Positions 6,022 to 12,260 of a stretch of 12,993 bases of DNA are shown here, in pieces (the first letter of the stretch is position 1; every line of letters begins with the position of its first letter). The notes beneath the pieces were generated by a model. That model was not told the origin of the DNA, searched no databases, and worked only from the letters and a program-made list of their open reading frames with translations. The position numbers and the translations under genes were made by a program. Source of the stretch: an uncultured Altererythrobacter sp. (GTDB lineage Bacteria; Pseudomonadota; Alphaproteobacteria; Sphingomonadales; Sphingomonadaceae); contig CAMPIA010000019.1 of the NCBI GenBank assembly GCA_946886175.1, forward strand, positions 1-12,993. The letters are read 5' to 3'.

Positions 6022-6669
6022 GTGCGCCCCACCATCACCGCCTTTGCGGATTCGCCCGATCGCGGCCGGGGTCTCGCGCGCGACATGCGGGTGCGCTGGG
6101 CGCTCGAGGAAGCGGGCCAGGCCTATGACGTCCGGCTGGTTTCATTCCAGGAAATGAAGCAGCCGGGGCATCTGGCGCTTCATCCGTTCGGGCAGATTCC
6201 GACCTACGAAGAGGGGAACCTCGTCCTGTTCGAATCTGGGGCGATCGTGCTCCACATCGCCCGGCGCAGCGCGGCGCTGCTGCCCGATGATACGGAGGCC
6301 CGCGAGCGTGCGATCGGCTGGGTGTTCGCGGCGCTCAACACGGTGGAGCCCCCGATCGTCGAGCGCGAGCAGGTCGATTACGTCGAAGGCGGCGAGAGCT
6401 GGTATCACGCGCGCCTGCCGCTGCTGGAGGGTCGCATCCGCACCCGGTTCGACCAGCTCGCGAAAAGGCTCGGCCAAGCCGACTGGCTCGACGGCCAGTT
6501 CAGCGCCGGCGACCTGATGATGGTGATGGTTTTGCGCCGGGCCGAAAGCATGGATATTCTCGAAGATTACCCGAGTCTGCGCGATTACATGGCCCGCGGC
6601 GAGGCGCGGCCGGCCTACGAGCGCGCATTCGCCGACCAACTCTCCGTCTTCGAAGGAGCCGCCGTATGA
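6022..6669 (+). CDS. Glutathione S-transferase family protein (subfamily paralogue 3, GTG start)
   Basis: The 215-residue protein is the third member of the subfamily also encoded at 2209 and 4049. N-terminal domain: TITAFADSPDRGRGLARDMRVRWALEE (4-30), HPFGQIP with cis-Pro60, LFESGAIVLHIARRSAALLP (69-88). C-terminal domain: AIGWVFAALNTVEPP and FSAGDLMMVMVL, then RGEARPAYERAFADQL near the end. Unlike paralogues 1 and 2 it has Ser11 before the first helix and lacks the YDW motif. The DNA 6226-6260 matches 2431-2465 (paralogue 1) at 32 of 35 bases. The start is a GTG at 6022, one base after the previous stop; no ATG lies nearby, and the family similarity begins immediately. Its last codons overlap the next GST by ATGA. 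Glutathione binding is expected; reaction unknown. Confidence 0.88.
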   Translation: MRPTITAFADSPDRGRGLARDMRVRWALEEAGQAYDVRLVSFQEMKQPGHLALHPFGQIPTYEEGNLVLFESGAIVLHIARRSAALLPDDTEARERAIGWVFAALNTVEPPIVEREQVDYVEGGESWYHARLPLLEGRIRTRFDQLAKRLGQADWLDGQFSAGDLMMVMVLRRAESMDILEDYPSLRDYMARGEARPAYERAFADQLSVFEGAAV

Positions 6670-7319
6670 CGCTCGCACTCTATGGCCATCCGTTCTCGTC
6701 CTACACCTGGAAGGCGCTGATCCCGCTCTACGCCAACGGGACCGCGTTCGAGTTTCGCGAGGTCGGGCCGGATCACCCGCAACATGGCGCTTTCGTCCAG
6801 GCGGCGCATCCGGCGGGAAAGTTTCCCGTGCTGGTCGACGGCGACGCGGCGGTGATCGAGGCGACCTCGATCGTCGAACACCTCGCCCTCCATCACCCCG
6901 GTTCCGCTCCGCTGATCCCGACCGATCCGGCGCGGGCGGCGGTCGCGCGCATGCTCGACCGGGTGTTCGACAACTATGTGATGGCGAGCATGCAGCGGGT
7001 GGTGAATGCCCACATCGCGGACAAGGACGATCCCGATCCTGCTGAGGTCGCCGCGGGCAAAGAGGGGCTGCTGCGCGTTTACCGCTGGCTCGAGCGCTGG
7101 CTGGAGGCGAATGCGGCGCCACCGCACGTCAGCCTCGTCACCTGCGCCGCCGCGCCCTCGTTGTTCTACGCCGACTGGGTCGAGCGCATCCCCGATGATT
7201 GCCCGCGCCTCGCCGCGCTGCGCGCCGAACTGCTCGCCCTGCCCGCAGTCGCGCGCTGCGTCGACGATGCGCGGCCCTACCGCCCATGGTTCCCGCCCGG
7301 CGCGCCCGACCGCGATTGA
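6666..7319 (+). CDS. Glutathione S-transferase family protein (distinct subfamily, SSYT active site)
   Basis: The 217-residue GST is clearly different from the three paralogues upstream. The N-terminal domain begins MTLALYGHPFSSYTWKALIPLYANG; Ser11/Ser12 at the start of helix 1 are the likely catalytic or glutathione-activating residues. Further landmarks are HPAGKFPVLVDGD with cis-Pro54 and IEATSIVEHL (64-73), the G-site. Relatives commonly have SSYC at 11-14; here Thr replaces Cys. The helical domain spans about 85-210 with SLVTCAAAPSLFYADW, where the usual Asp of the N-capping box is replaced by Ala (TCAAAP), an oddity that may affect folding. The start overlaps the preceding GST stop by 4 bases, and AAGGAG at 6653-6658 is the ribosome binding site. 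It is the last of the tightly packed GST/VOC run before the SRPBCC gene. Confidence 0.88.
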   Translation: MTLALYGHPFSSYTWKALIPLYANGTAFEFREVGPDHPQHGAFVQAAHPAGKFPVLVDGDAAVIEATSIVEHLALHHPGSAPLIPTDPARAAVARMLDRVFDNYVMASMQRVVNAHIADKDDPDPAEVAAGKEGLLRVYRWLERWLEANAAPPHVSLVTCAAAPSLFYADWVERIPDDCPRLAALRAELLALPAVARCVDDARPYRPWFPPGAPDRD

Positions 7320-7348
7320 TTTCAACGAAAAAAAAAGAGGATTGCCCG

Positions 7349-7798
7349 ATGCCCGATAACCAGGAACTCACCGTGACCCGCCATATCGGCGCCTCGCCGG
7401 AGAAGGTGTGGGACGTCATGGCCAACCGGATCGAGGAATGGTGGTGCCCCAAGCCATGGCGCGCCGAATTCGACCAGCTCGATCGCCGGGCCGGAGGAAC
7501 CTCGAACTGCACGATGTACGGCCCCGATGGGGAGGTTCATCCGCATCCGGGGCTCGTCCTCGCCTGGGACGAAGGACGACGCTTCGCATTCACCGACGCC
7601 ATCGTCGGCGATCTCGAACCCGCGGGCCCGTTCATGATCGGCATCTGGTCGATCGAACCCGAAAATGGCGGCACCCGGTACACCGCCCGCGCGCGCCACT
7701 GGACCGGCGAGGACGCGAAGCGCCACGAGGAGATGGGCTTCGAGGATGGCTGGGGCGCCTGCGCCGATCAGCTCAAGGCGCTGTGCGAAGGGGCGTAG
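7349..7798 (+). CDS. SRPBCC-family protein (AHSA1/CalC-like)
   Basis: The 149-residue protein has the START-like SRPBCC fold, related to the Aha1 C-terminal domain (AHSA1) and CalC group. It starts LTVTRHIGASPEKVWDVMANR (about 7-27), followed by EEWWCPKPWRAEF, a GLVLAWDEGRRFAFTDA strand region, and a C-terminal long helix HEEMGFEDGWGACADQLKAL that closes the ligand cavity. Such proteins bind hydrophobic ligands; no catalytic residues are defined. The ATG at 7349 is chosen by position of the AGAGG site at 7336-7340, which is preceded by a run of nine A (7328-7336). It is 29 bp after the GST stop and is probably the last gene of this transcription unit, because a hairpin and a 137-bp gap follow. 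Confidence 0.85.
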   Translation: MPDNQELTVTRHIGASPEKVWDVMANRIEEWWCPKPWRAEFDQLDRRAGGTSNCTMYGPDGEVHPHPGLVLAWDEGRRFAFTDAIVGDLEPAGPFMIGIWSIEPENGGTRYTARARHWTGEDAKRHEEMGFEDGWGACADQLKALCEGA

Positions 7799-7801
7799 CC
7801 G

Positions 7802-7842
7802 GAGCACGGAGGATGGCCGGGGGCTTCGGCGGCGCCGTGCTC
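7802..7842 (+). terminator. Hairpin after the SRPBCC gene, possible terminator or attenuator
   Basis: GAGCACGG at 7802-7809 pairs perfectly with CCGTGCTC at 7835-7842, and the loop contains a second small stem (GCCG 7816-7819 with CGGC 7827-7830). It starts three bases after the stop codon at 7798, the right place for an operon end. There is no T-run after it (GCTCCAAAGG), so it is not a classic intrinsic terminator; it could pause polymerase, protect the 3' end, or be chance in GC-rich DNA. Confidence 0.4.
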
Positions 7843-7881
7843 GCTCCAAAGGTGGACTACGATCGAGCGCCGACGCGGCGA

Positions 7882-7908
7882 TTGACATGCAGGGTTTGTT
7901 CACTTAAT
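7882..7908 (+). promoter_or_regulatory. Candidate promoter of the GST-GFA pair
   Basis: A perfect TTGACA at 7882-7887 is followed after 15 bp by CTTAAT at 7903-7908. The stretch 7881-7916 is much more AT-rich than its surroundings. A start near 7915 would give a leader of about 20 nt with the ribosome binding site CAGGAG at 7921-7926. The short spacer is the weak point. The rest of the 7799-7935 gap holds only the hairpin described above. Confidence 0.45.
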
Positions 7909-7935
7909 GTTCTTATCAAGCAGGAGCGATTCGCA

Positions 7936-8574
7936 ATGGCCGAGTACACGTTCTACACCAACCCGATGAGCCGGGGGCAGATCGCCCGCTGGGCACTGCA
8001 CGAGGCGAACGCCGACTACGAGCAGGTGCTGGTGGACTGGCAGGACAAGCCCGCGGCGTTCCTCGAAGCGAACCCGATGGGCAAAGTGCCGACGATCGTT
8101 CATCATCACGGCGGGCACGACCACGTCGTGACCGAAGCGGCGGCGGTATGTCACTATCTCGCCGAGATGAATGCGCCGGACCTGCTGCCGGGCGCGCACG
8201 AGAAGGCCGATTACTTTCGCTGGCTTTTCTTCGCCGCCGCGCCGCTCGAACAGGCGGTGACCTCGCGGGCGCTGGGATGGGCGACCAAGCCGGATCAGGA
8301 GATGATGGCGGGCTTCGGCAGCTTCGAGCGCACGATCGACGCGCTGGATGGCTGGCTCTCCGGGCGCGAGTACGTGTGCGGCGACCGCTTCACCATGGCC
8401 GACGTCTATGTCGGCAGCGCGATCGATTGGGGCCTGCAATTCGGCACGATCCCCGAGCGCGACGCATTCAAGACTTACGCCGGGCGCTGCCGGGCGCGCG
8501 AAGCCTATCTGGAAGGCAAGGCGATCGACGGCAAGCTGATCGCCGAGGCGCAGGCGAAGGAGAAGCAGGCGTGA
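7936..8574 (+). CDS. Glutathione S-transferase family protein (Ser12 type)
   Basis: The 212-residue GST has an N-terminal domain starting MAEYTFYTNPMSRGQIARWALHEANADYE; Ser12 at the head of helix 1 is the expected glutathione-activating residue. NPMGKVPTIV contains cis-Pro52, and TEAAAVCHYLAE (66-77) is the G-site. Between them the hairpin is unusually His-rich (HHHGGHDH, 56-63), which could bind metal. The helical domain includes YVCGDRFTMADVYVGSAIDWG with the Asp of the N-capping box. The ATG at 7936 is supported by CAGGAG 10 bp upstream. It is separated from the genes to the left by 137 bp with its own promoter-like box, and overlaps the GFA gene by 4 bases (GTGA), so these two form a translationally coupled pair. 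Confidence 0.9.
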   Translation: MAEYTFYTNPMSRGQIARWALHEANADYEQVLVDWQDKPAAFLEANPMGKVPTIVHHHGGHDHVVTEAAAVCHYLAEMNAPDLLPGAHEKADYFRWLFFAAAPLEQAVTSRALGWATKPDQEMMAGFGSFERTIDALDGWLSGREYVCGDRFTMADVYVGSAIDWGLQFGTIPERDAFKTYAGRCRAREAYLEGKAIDGKLIAEAQAKEKQA

Positions 8575-8921
8575 GCTACGCCAGCACCTGCCATTGCGGC
8601 GCGATCGGCGCGACGATCGAAGGCGAGATGCCCGCCAAGGCGATCGGCTGCAACTGCTCGATGTGCCGGCGCAAGGGAAGCCTGCTGCACTTCGTGCCCG
8701 CCGCCGAGGCCAGCATCGACGCGCCGGCGGACAAGCTCGGCGACTATCGGTTCAACAAGCAGGTGATCCATCACCACTTCTGCACCAATTGCGGCTGCTC
8801 GCCCTTCGCCACCGGTTCCGGACCCGACGGCAGCGAGATGATCGCGGTCAACTTGCGATGCGTGCCGGAATGCGATCTCGATACGCTCGAGATTACGCCG
8901 GTCGACGGCGCGTCCTACTAG
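8571..8921 (+). CDS. GFA-family zinc protein (CENP-V/GFA domain)
   Basis: The 116-residue protein has the three cysteine clusters of the GFA (glutathione-dependent formaldehyde-activating enzyme) / CENP-V family: CHCG at 7-10, CNCSMC at 27-32 and CTNCGC at 71-76, which bind two zinc ions in this fold. The family was named for an enzyme from Paracoccus said to speed the joining of formaldehyde and glutathione; that role is disputed and most small homologues are unassigned. Translation starts at a GTG (8571) overlapping the GST stop; the first motif begins six residues later, leaving no room for a later start. AAGGAG at 8558-8563 is the ribosome binding site. Pairing with a GST supports, but does not prove, glutathione-related work. 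The stop codon lies within a palindrome shared with the convergent J-domain gene. Confidence 0.9.
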   Translation: MSYASTCHCGAIGATIEGEMPAKAIGCNCSMCRRKGSLLHFVPAAEASIDAPADKLGDYRFNKQVIHHHFCTNCGCSPFATGSGPDGSEMIAVNLRCVPECDLDTLEITPVDGASY

Positions 8922-8929
8922 GGCCCTAG
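8918..8929. repeat. 12-bp perfect palindrome holding both convergent stop codons
   Basis: CTAGGGCCCTAG at 8918-8929 is fully self-complementary. The plus-strand TAG (8919-8921) ends the GFA gene and the minus-strand TAG (8926-8928) ends the J-domain gene, so each gene stops within the same element. It is too short and lacks a loop and T-runs to be a convincing terminator. It contains two CTAG tetramers, generally rare in bacterial genomes. Confidence 0.6.
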
Positions 8930-9534
8930 GCGATCGCCGCGCTTTTTCTGAGCAACTGGTAGGCCTCGACCACGCGATTCAGGCGCGCCTCGAACTTGCG
9001 GTCGCCGCCATTGCGGTCGGGGTGGTAACGGCGCACGAGTTCGGAATAGCGCCGCCGCAGCGCCTGCCGGTCGGTCTCGAGCCCGAGACCCATGGTCTCG
9101 AGGGCTTGCGCTTCCTCGCGGCTGAAGCGCACGCCGCCGGTCCCCTGGGCCATCGCCATCTTCGCCTCGCGCTCGGCGCGGCTTCGGATCCCGCCCGCAC
9201 GCGCGGCGATCGCATCGAGAGGGTCGTCGAAATCGGCCCAGCGCGGCATCCCGTCGACCGTGCCCGCCCCGCGAAACGCCGGGCTTTCGGTGCGCCAGCC
9301 CGCGGCAGGGGCCTGCGCGTAGAGGATTTCCTCGGCGCTCATCCCCTCGAACCAGTCGTATTCCGAATTGAAGGCGCGCACGTGATCGAGGCAGAACCAG
9401 CGCCAGTCGCCGGGCCCGTCGAACGAGCTGCCGGAGGCGCCGGGCGCGCGAAATTCGCCCGGCTCGCCGCATCCCGGCATCTCGCACCCGCGCCCCGTAC
9501 CTTCGTATCGTCCGTGGAACTTCGTCTGCTTCAC
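8926..9534 (-). CDS. J-domain (DnaJ-like) protein with N-terminal Cys motif
   Basis: This 202-residue protein places its J domain at the C-terminus (about 140-202): EEAQALETMGL, the helix QALRRRYSELVRRY, the diagnostic HPD at 171-173 (HPDRNGGD), and FEARLNRVVEAYQLLRK. J domains stimulate the ATPase of Hsp70/DnaK; the partner is not shown here. The N-terminal part has CEMPGC (17-22), GPGDWRWFCLDHVRAFN (40-56) and YDWFEGM; Cys17, Cys22, Cys48 and His51 form a CX4C...CX2H set that could bind zinc. This layout is recurrent in alphaproteobacteria next to bolA, as here. The frame extends upstream to 9822 but over the bolA gene; the GTG at 9534 is chosen because the family similarity (KFHGRYEG) starts right after it. 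No strong ribosome binding site is visible. It is divergent from bolA with about 50 bp between. Confidence 0.85.
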   Translation of the reverse strand: MKQTKFHGRYEGTGRGCEMPGCGEPGEFRAPGASGSSFDGPGDWRWFCLDHVRAFNSEYDWFEGMSAEEILYAQAPAAGWRTESPAFRGAGTVDGMPRWADFDDPLDAIAARAGGIRSRAEREAKMAMAQGTGGVRFSREEAQALETMGLGLETDRQALRRRYSELVRRYHPDRNGGDRKFEARLNRVVEAYQLLRKSAAIA

Positions 9535-9585
9535 AGCGCTAGGATGGGCATGGACAAGCCAGATGGGAACCCCCAAACCGCGATC

Positions 9586-9861
9586 ATGACCAGCCCGTTG
9601 CAATCCGAAATCGAATCGCTGCTGACCCAGGCCTTCGCCCCCACCCAGCTCGAGGTGATCAACGACAGCGCCAAACATCGCGGCCACGCGGGCGACGACG
9701 GCAGCGGCGAATCGCACTTCACCGTGGCGATCGAAAGCGCGGCGTTCGACGGCAAGGGCCGGCTCGAACGCCAACGCATGGTCAACGCCGCACTGGGCGA
9801 CATTCCCGGCGATCGGGTCCACGCGCTCGCGATCCGCGCCTTCGCGCCCGGCGGAAAATAA
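9586..9861 (+). CDS. bolA: BolA-family protein
   Basis: The 91-residue protein is a typical BolA: SEIESLLTQAFAPTQLEVINDSAKHRGH (7-34), GESHFTVAIES (41-51), LERQRMVNAAL (60-70) and VHALAIRAF (78-86). His79 in VHAL is the invariant histidine that, in BolA-monothiol glutaredoxin complexes, helps ligate a [2Fe-2S] cluster together with glutathione. The protein acts in the cytoplasm in iron-sulfur handling and stress response; direct transcription control has been claimed for some members. Earlier in-frame starts at 9544 and 9550 exist, the latter with AGG six bases before it, and would add 12-14 residues not expected for the family; the ATG at 9586 gives the usual length. The stop overlaps the next start by one base (TAATG), so it heads the GST-pirin-SDR-hydrolase run. 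The exact BolA subgroup is uncertain. Confidence 0.9.
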   Translation: MTSPLQSEIESLLTQAFAPTQLEVINDSAKHRGHAGDDGSGESHFTVAIESAAFDGKGRLERQRMVNAALGDIPGDRVHALAIRAFAPGGK

Positions 9862-10568
9862 TGGCCTACGAGTTCTGGTACTGGCCGAGCATTCCGGGAC
9901 GCGGCGAGTTCGTGCGGCTGGCGCTGGAGGCGGCCGGAATCGAATATCGCGACATGGCTCGCGAGATGGGCGCGGCTGCGCTCGCCGAGGATCTGGAGGC
10001 GCGGAGCGGCATCCGTCCCTTCGCTCCGCCCTATCTGGTTCACGGCGACTTCGCGATCGCGCAAGTCGCGCACATTCTCGCCTGGCTCGCCGACCGCCAC
10101 GATTTCGGCGCGGGCGAACTCGACCGCGATCTCGAGCTGATCATGCTCCAGTTGACGGTGACCGACGTGATCGCCGAGGTCCACGCGGTGCACCACCCGA
10201 TCGCCGGGAGCCTGACGTATGCCGAGCAGAAGGATGCGGCGCGGCTGACCGCGCGGCATTTCCGCGAAGAGCGCATCCCGAAATTCTTTGCCTATTTCGA
10301 GGATGCTCTCGGCGCGAACGCCGGGCCTTTCGCGCTCGGCGACAAGTGGACCCACGTCGACACCTCGCTGTTCCAGCTCGTCGAGGGGCTGCGCTACATG
10401 TTTCCCGAGTGGATGGAGGGGGCGGAGGGCCGCTTCCCCCGCCTGCTCGCCTGCCACGCGGCGGTCGGCCGGCTGGAGCGCGTCGCCGCCTATCGCGCCT
10501 CGGACCGCTGCATCGCGTTCAACGAGGACGGCATCTTCCGCCACTATCCGGAGCTCGACGACGCATGA
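9861..10568 (+). CDS. Glutathione S-transferase family protein (sigma/mu-like, Tyr type)
   Basis: The 235-residue GST starts MAYEFWYWPSIPGRGEFVRLALEAAGIEY, the pattern of Tyr-type GSTs (sigma/mu/alpha/pi), where Tyr7 activates glutathione and the GRGE turn leads helix 1. FAPPYLVHGDFAIAQVAHILAWLA (54-77) holds the cis-Pro57 loop and a QxxHI version of the G-site. The helical domain (about 88-225) contains FALGDKWTHVDTSLFQLVEGL with the expected Asp, and the tail CIAFNEDGIFRHYPEL is typical of this group. It is distinct from all five other GSTs in the window. It overlaps the bolA stop by 1 base and the pirin start by 4, so the three are translationally coupled. Substrate unknown. Confidence 0.9.
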   Translation: MAYEFWYWPSIPGRGEFVRLALEAAGIEYRDMAREMGAAALAEDLEARSGIRPFAPPYLVHGDFAIAQVAHILAWLADRHDFGAGELDRDLELIMLQLTVTDVIAEVHAVHHPIAGSLTYAEQKDAARLTARHFREERIPKFFAYFEDALGANAGPFALGDKWTHVDTSLFQLVEGLRYMFPEWMEGAEGRFPRLLACHAAVGRLERVAAYRASDRCIAFNEDGIFRHYPELDDA

Positions 10569-11446
10569 TCGAACAGATCATCACCCCCGTGGCGCACGAC
10601 CTCGGCCAGTTCGAGGTGCGGCGCGCGATCCCCTCGCGCGAGCGGACGATGGTGGGGCCGTTCATCTTCGTCGATCAGTTCGGGCCGGCGCAGCTCGACA
10701 TCGGCGCAGGGATGGACGTGCGGCCGCACCCGCATATCAACCTCGCCACGGTGACCTGGCTGTTCGAGGGCGCGATCGACCACCGCGACAGTATCGGCAG
10801 CTTCGCCACGATCCGCCCTGGGCAGGTCAATCTGATGACCGCGGGTCGCGGGATCGTGCATTCGGAGCGCAGCCCGCAGGACGAGCGCGACAAGGGCGCG
10901 CGGCTCTACGGCATGCAGACCTGGCTTGCGCTGCCCGTTGGACAGGAAGAGATCGCACCCGCGTTCGAGGCGCAGACCGACCTTCCGATAGTGGAAGACC
11001 AGTGTGCGAAGGCGATCGTCATCATGGGCGAGCTGTGGGGCAAGCGCGCGCCGACGACCACGCATGCGGGCACGATCTACGCAGAAATCGTGCTCGCGGC
11101 CTCGGGCACAATGCCGATCGAGGCGGAGGCGGACGAGCGCGCGGTGATGCTGGTCGGCGGCGAGGCGAGCGTGGATGGCCAGCCGCTTGGCCTTTATCAG
11201 CTGACAGTTCTGAAGCCCGGTGCCGCGATGACGCTTTCGAGCGAGCGCGGCGGGCGCGTGATGTTGCTCGGCGGCGAAGCCTTTGCCAGCAAGCGCCACG
11301 TGTGGTGGAACTTCGTCAGCTCCGACCGCGATCGCATCAACCAGGCGAAGCACGACTGGAAGGACGGCCGGTTCCCCAAGGTGCCGGGCGACGACGAGGA
11401 ATTCATTCCCATCCCCGAGCAACCCAAGACTGTGAGCTACCCATGA
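10565..11446 (+). CDS. Pirin family protein
   Basis: The 293-residue protein has the two cupin domains of pirins. The N-terminal cupin (about 10-130) carries the four metal ligands seen in characterised pirins: His55 and His57 in RPHPHINLATVTWLFEG, and His99 and Glu101 in GRGIVHSE. The C-terminal cupin (about 165-285) includes AEIVLAASGTMPIEAEADERAVMLVGGEA and ends in VWWNFVSSDRDRINQAKHDWKDGRFPKVPGDDEEFIPIP, the usual pirin_C tail. Pirins bind Fe or other divalent metals; some have quercetin dioxygenase activity, and eukaryotic pirin is a redox-dependent cofactor of transcription. The job of this one cannot be decided. The start overlaps the GST stop (ATGA) and the stop overlaps the SDR start (ATGA). 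Confidence 0.93.
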   Translation: MIEQIITPVAHDLGQFEVRRAIPSRERTMVGPFIFVDQFGPAQLDIGAGMDVRPHPHINLATVTWLFEGAIDHRDSIGSFATIRPGQVNLMTAGRGIVHSERSPQDERDKGARLYGMQTWLALPVGQEEIAPAFEAQTDLPIVEDQCAKAIVIMGELWGKRAPTTTHAGTIYAEIVLAASGTMPIEAEADERAVMLVGGEASVDGQPLGLYQLTVLKPGAAMTLSSERGGRVMLLGGEAFASKRHVWWNFVSSDRDRINQAKHDWKDGRFPKVPGDDEEFIPIPEQPKTVSYP

Positions 11447-12258
11447 GTTTCGACGGACAGGTCGCCTGGATCACCGGCGCATCGAGCGGCATCGGCGCGG
11501 CGCTGGCGCGCGAGTTCGCCGGGCGCGGCGCGAAGATCGTGCTGTCGGGACGCGACGAGGAACGGCTGGCGGCGGTAGCGGACGGGCTCGATACCGAGAC
11601 GCTCTCCTTGCCCTTCGACGTGCGCGACGATGCGGCTTTGGCCGAAGCCACCGCAAAAGCCATCGCATGGCAGGGCGGCGTCGATATCGCGGTCGCCAAT
11701 GCCGGGATTTCGCAGCGCAGCAGGGCGACCCGGACCGACATGCAGGTCTATCGCGACATCATCGCGATCGACCTGACGCAGCAGATCGCCTTCGCACAAG
11801 GTCTTATCGGGCATATGGCCGAGCGGGGCAGCGGGCGGCTGGTGTTCATTTCCTCGATCGCGGGCAAAGTCGGCGTGCCGATGCGCACCGCCTATTGCGC
11901 GGCGAAGTTCGGGCTGGTCGGTTATGCCGACGCACTGCGGGCGGAGCTGTCGCAGCAGGGCGTCGAGGTGCATGTCGTCTGCCCCGGCTCGGTCGCAACC
12001 GAGGTCAGCCGCAACGCGCTGACCGCCGACGGATCGGCGCGCGGCAAGAGCGACAAGGCGATCGACAACGGTATTCCCGCGAGCGAGGCGGCGAAGGAAA
12101 TGGTCGGCGCCATTGCGCTGGGCCAGCGCGAGATCGTGGTCGCGCGCGGGATGGAAGAGGCGATGGGCAAGATGCGCCAGACGCCCGACCAGGTGTTCGA
12201 CCAGGTCGCAGCGATGGTCGCGGCCGGCTATATCGAGAAGATGGAAGCGGAGGGATGA
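11443..12258 (+). CDS. SDR-family NAD(P)-dependent oxidoreductase
   Basis: The 271-residue classical short-chain dehydrogenase/reductase has a Rossmann fold. TGASSGIG at 11-18 binds the dinucleotide, NAG at 86-88 stabilises the central sheet, and Ser138, Tyr151 and Lys155 (SSIAG...YCAAK) form the catalytic set. Arg37 in LSGRDEERL after the second strand favours NADP(H). CPGSVATEVSR (195-205) follows the active site as usual. The C-terminal third (KSDKAIDNGIPASEAAKEMVGAI...IVVARGMEEAMGKM) resembles DHRS7B-like members, which suggests a lipid or carbonyl substrate, but this is uncertain. It overlaps the pirin gene by 4 bases and is followed after 2 bp by the alpha/beta hydrolase, fitting one operon. 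Confidence 0.92.
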   Translation: MSFDGQVAWITGASSGIGAALAREFAGRGAKIVLSGRDEERLAAVADGLDTETLSLPFDVRDDAALAEATAKAIAWQGGVDIAVANAGISQRSRATRTDMQVYRDIIAIDLTQQIAFAQGLIGHMAERGSGRLVFISSIAGKVGVPMRTAYCAAKFGLVGYADALRAELSQQGVEVHVVCPGSVATEVSRNALTADGSARGKSDKAIDNGIPASEAAKEMVGAIALGQREIVVARGMEEAMGKMRQTPDQVFDQVAAMVAAGYIEKMEAEG

Positions 12259-12260
12259 GG

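Noticed and set aside
2209..6669. Lignin beta-etherase (LigE/LigF-like) identity for the GSTs
   Set aside because: Sphingomonads are known for these enzymes, but the N-terminal motifs here (YDWVP, RGxxRDxRxRW) do not resemble what I recall of LigE or LigF.
8571..8921. Confident assignment as glutathione-formaldehyde synthase
   Set aside because: Only the zinc-cysteine scaffold of the GFA family can be seen; activity of the founding enzyme is disputed and no formaldehyde dehydrogenase or S-formylglutathione hydrolase gene lies in the window.
9022..9585. N-terminal extension of BolA to 9022
   Set aside because: The extension is the antisense shadow of the J-domain gene; BolA proteins are about 80-100 residues.
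9535..9822. N-terminal extension of the J-domain protein over bolA
   Set aside because: It would overlap the whole start of bolA in antisense and shows no family similarity; homology begins at KFHGRY after the GTG at 9534.
10288..11442. Upstream part of the 656-codon frame that contains the SDR
   Set aside because: The SDR begins at the ATG at 11443 with an ATGA overlap; the upstream part overlaps the GST and pirin in another frame and is Arg/Ala/Ser-rich with no motif.
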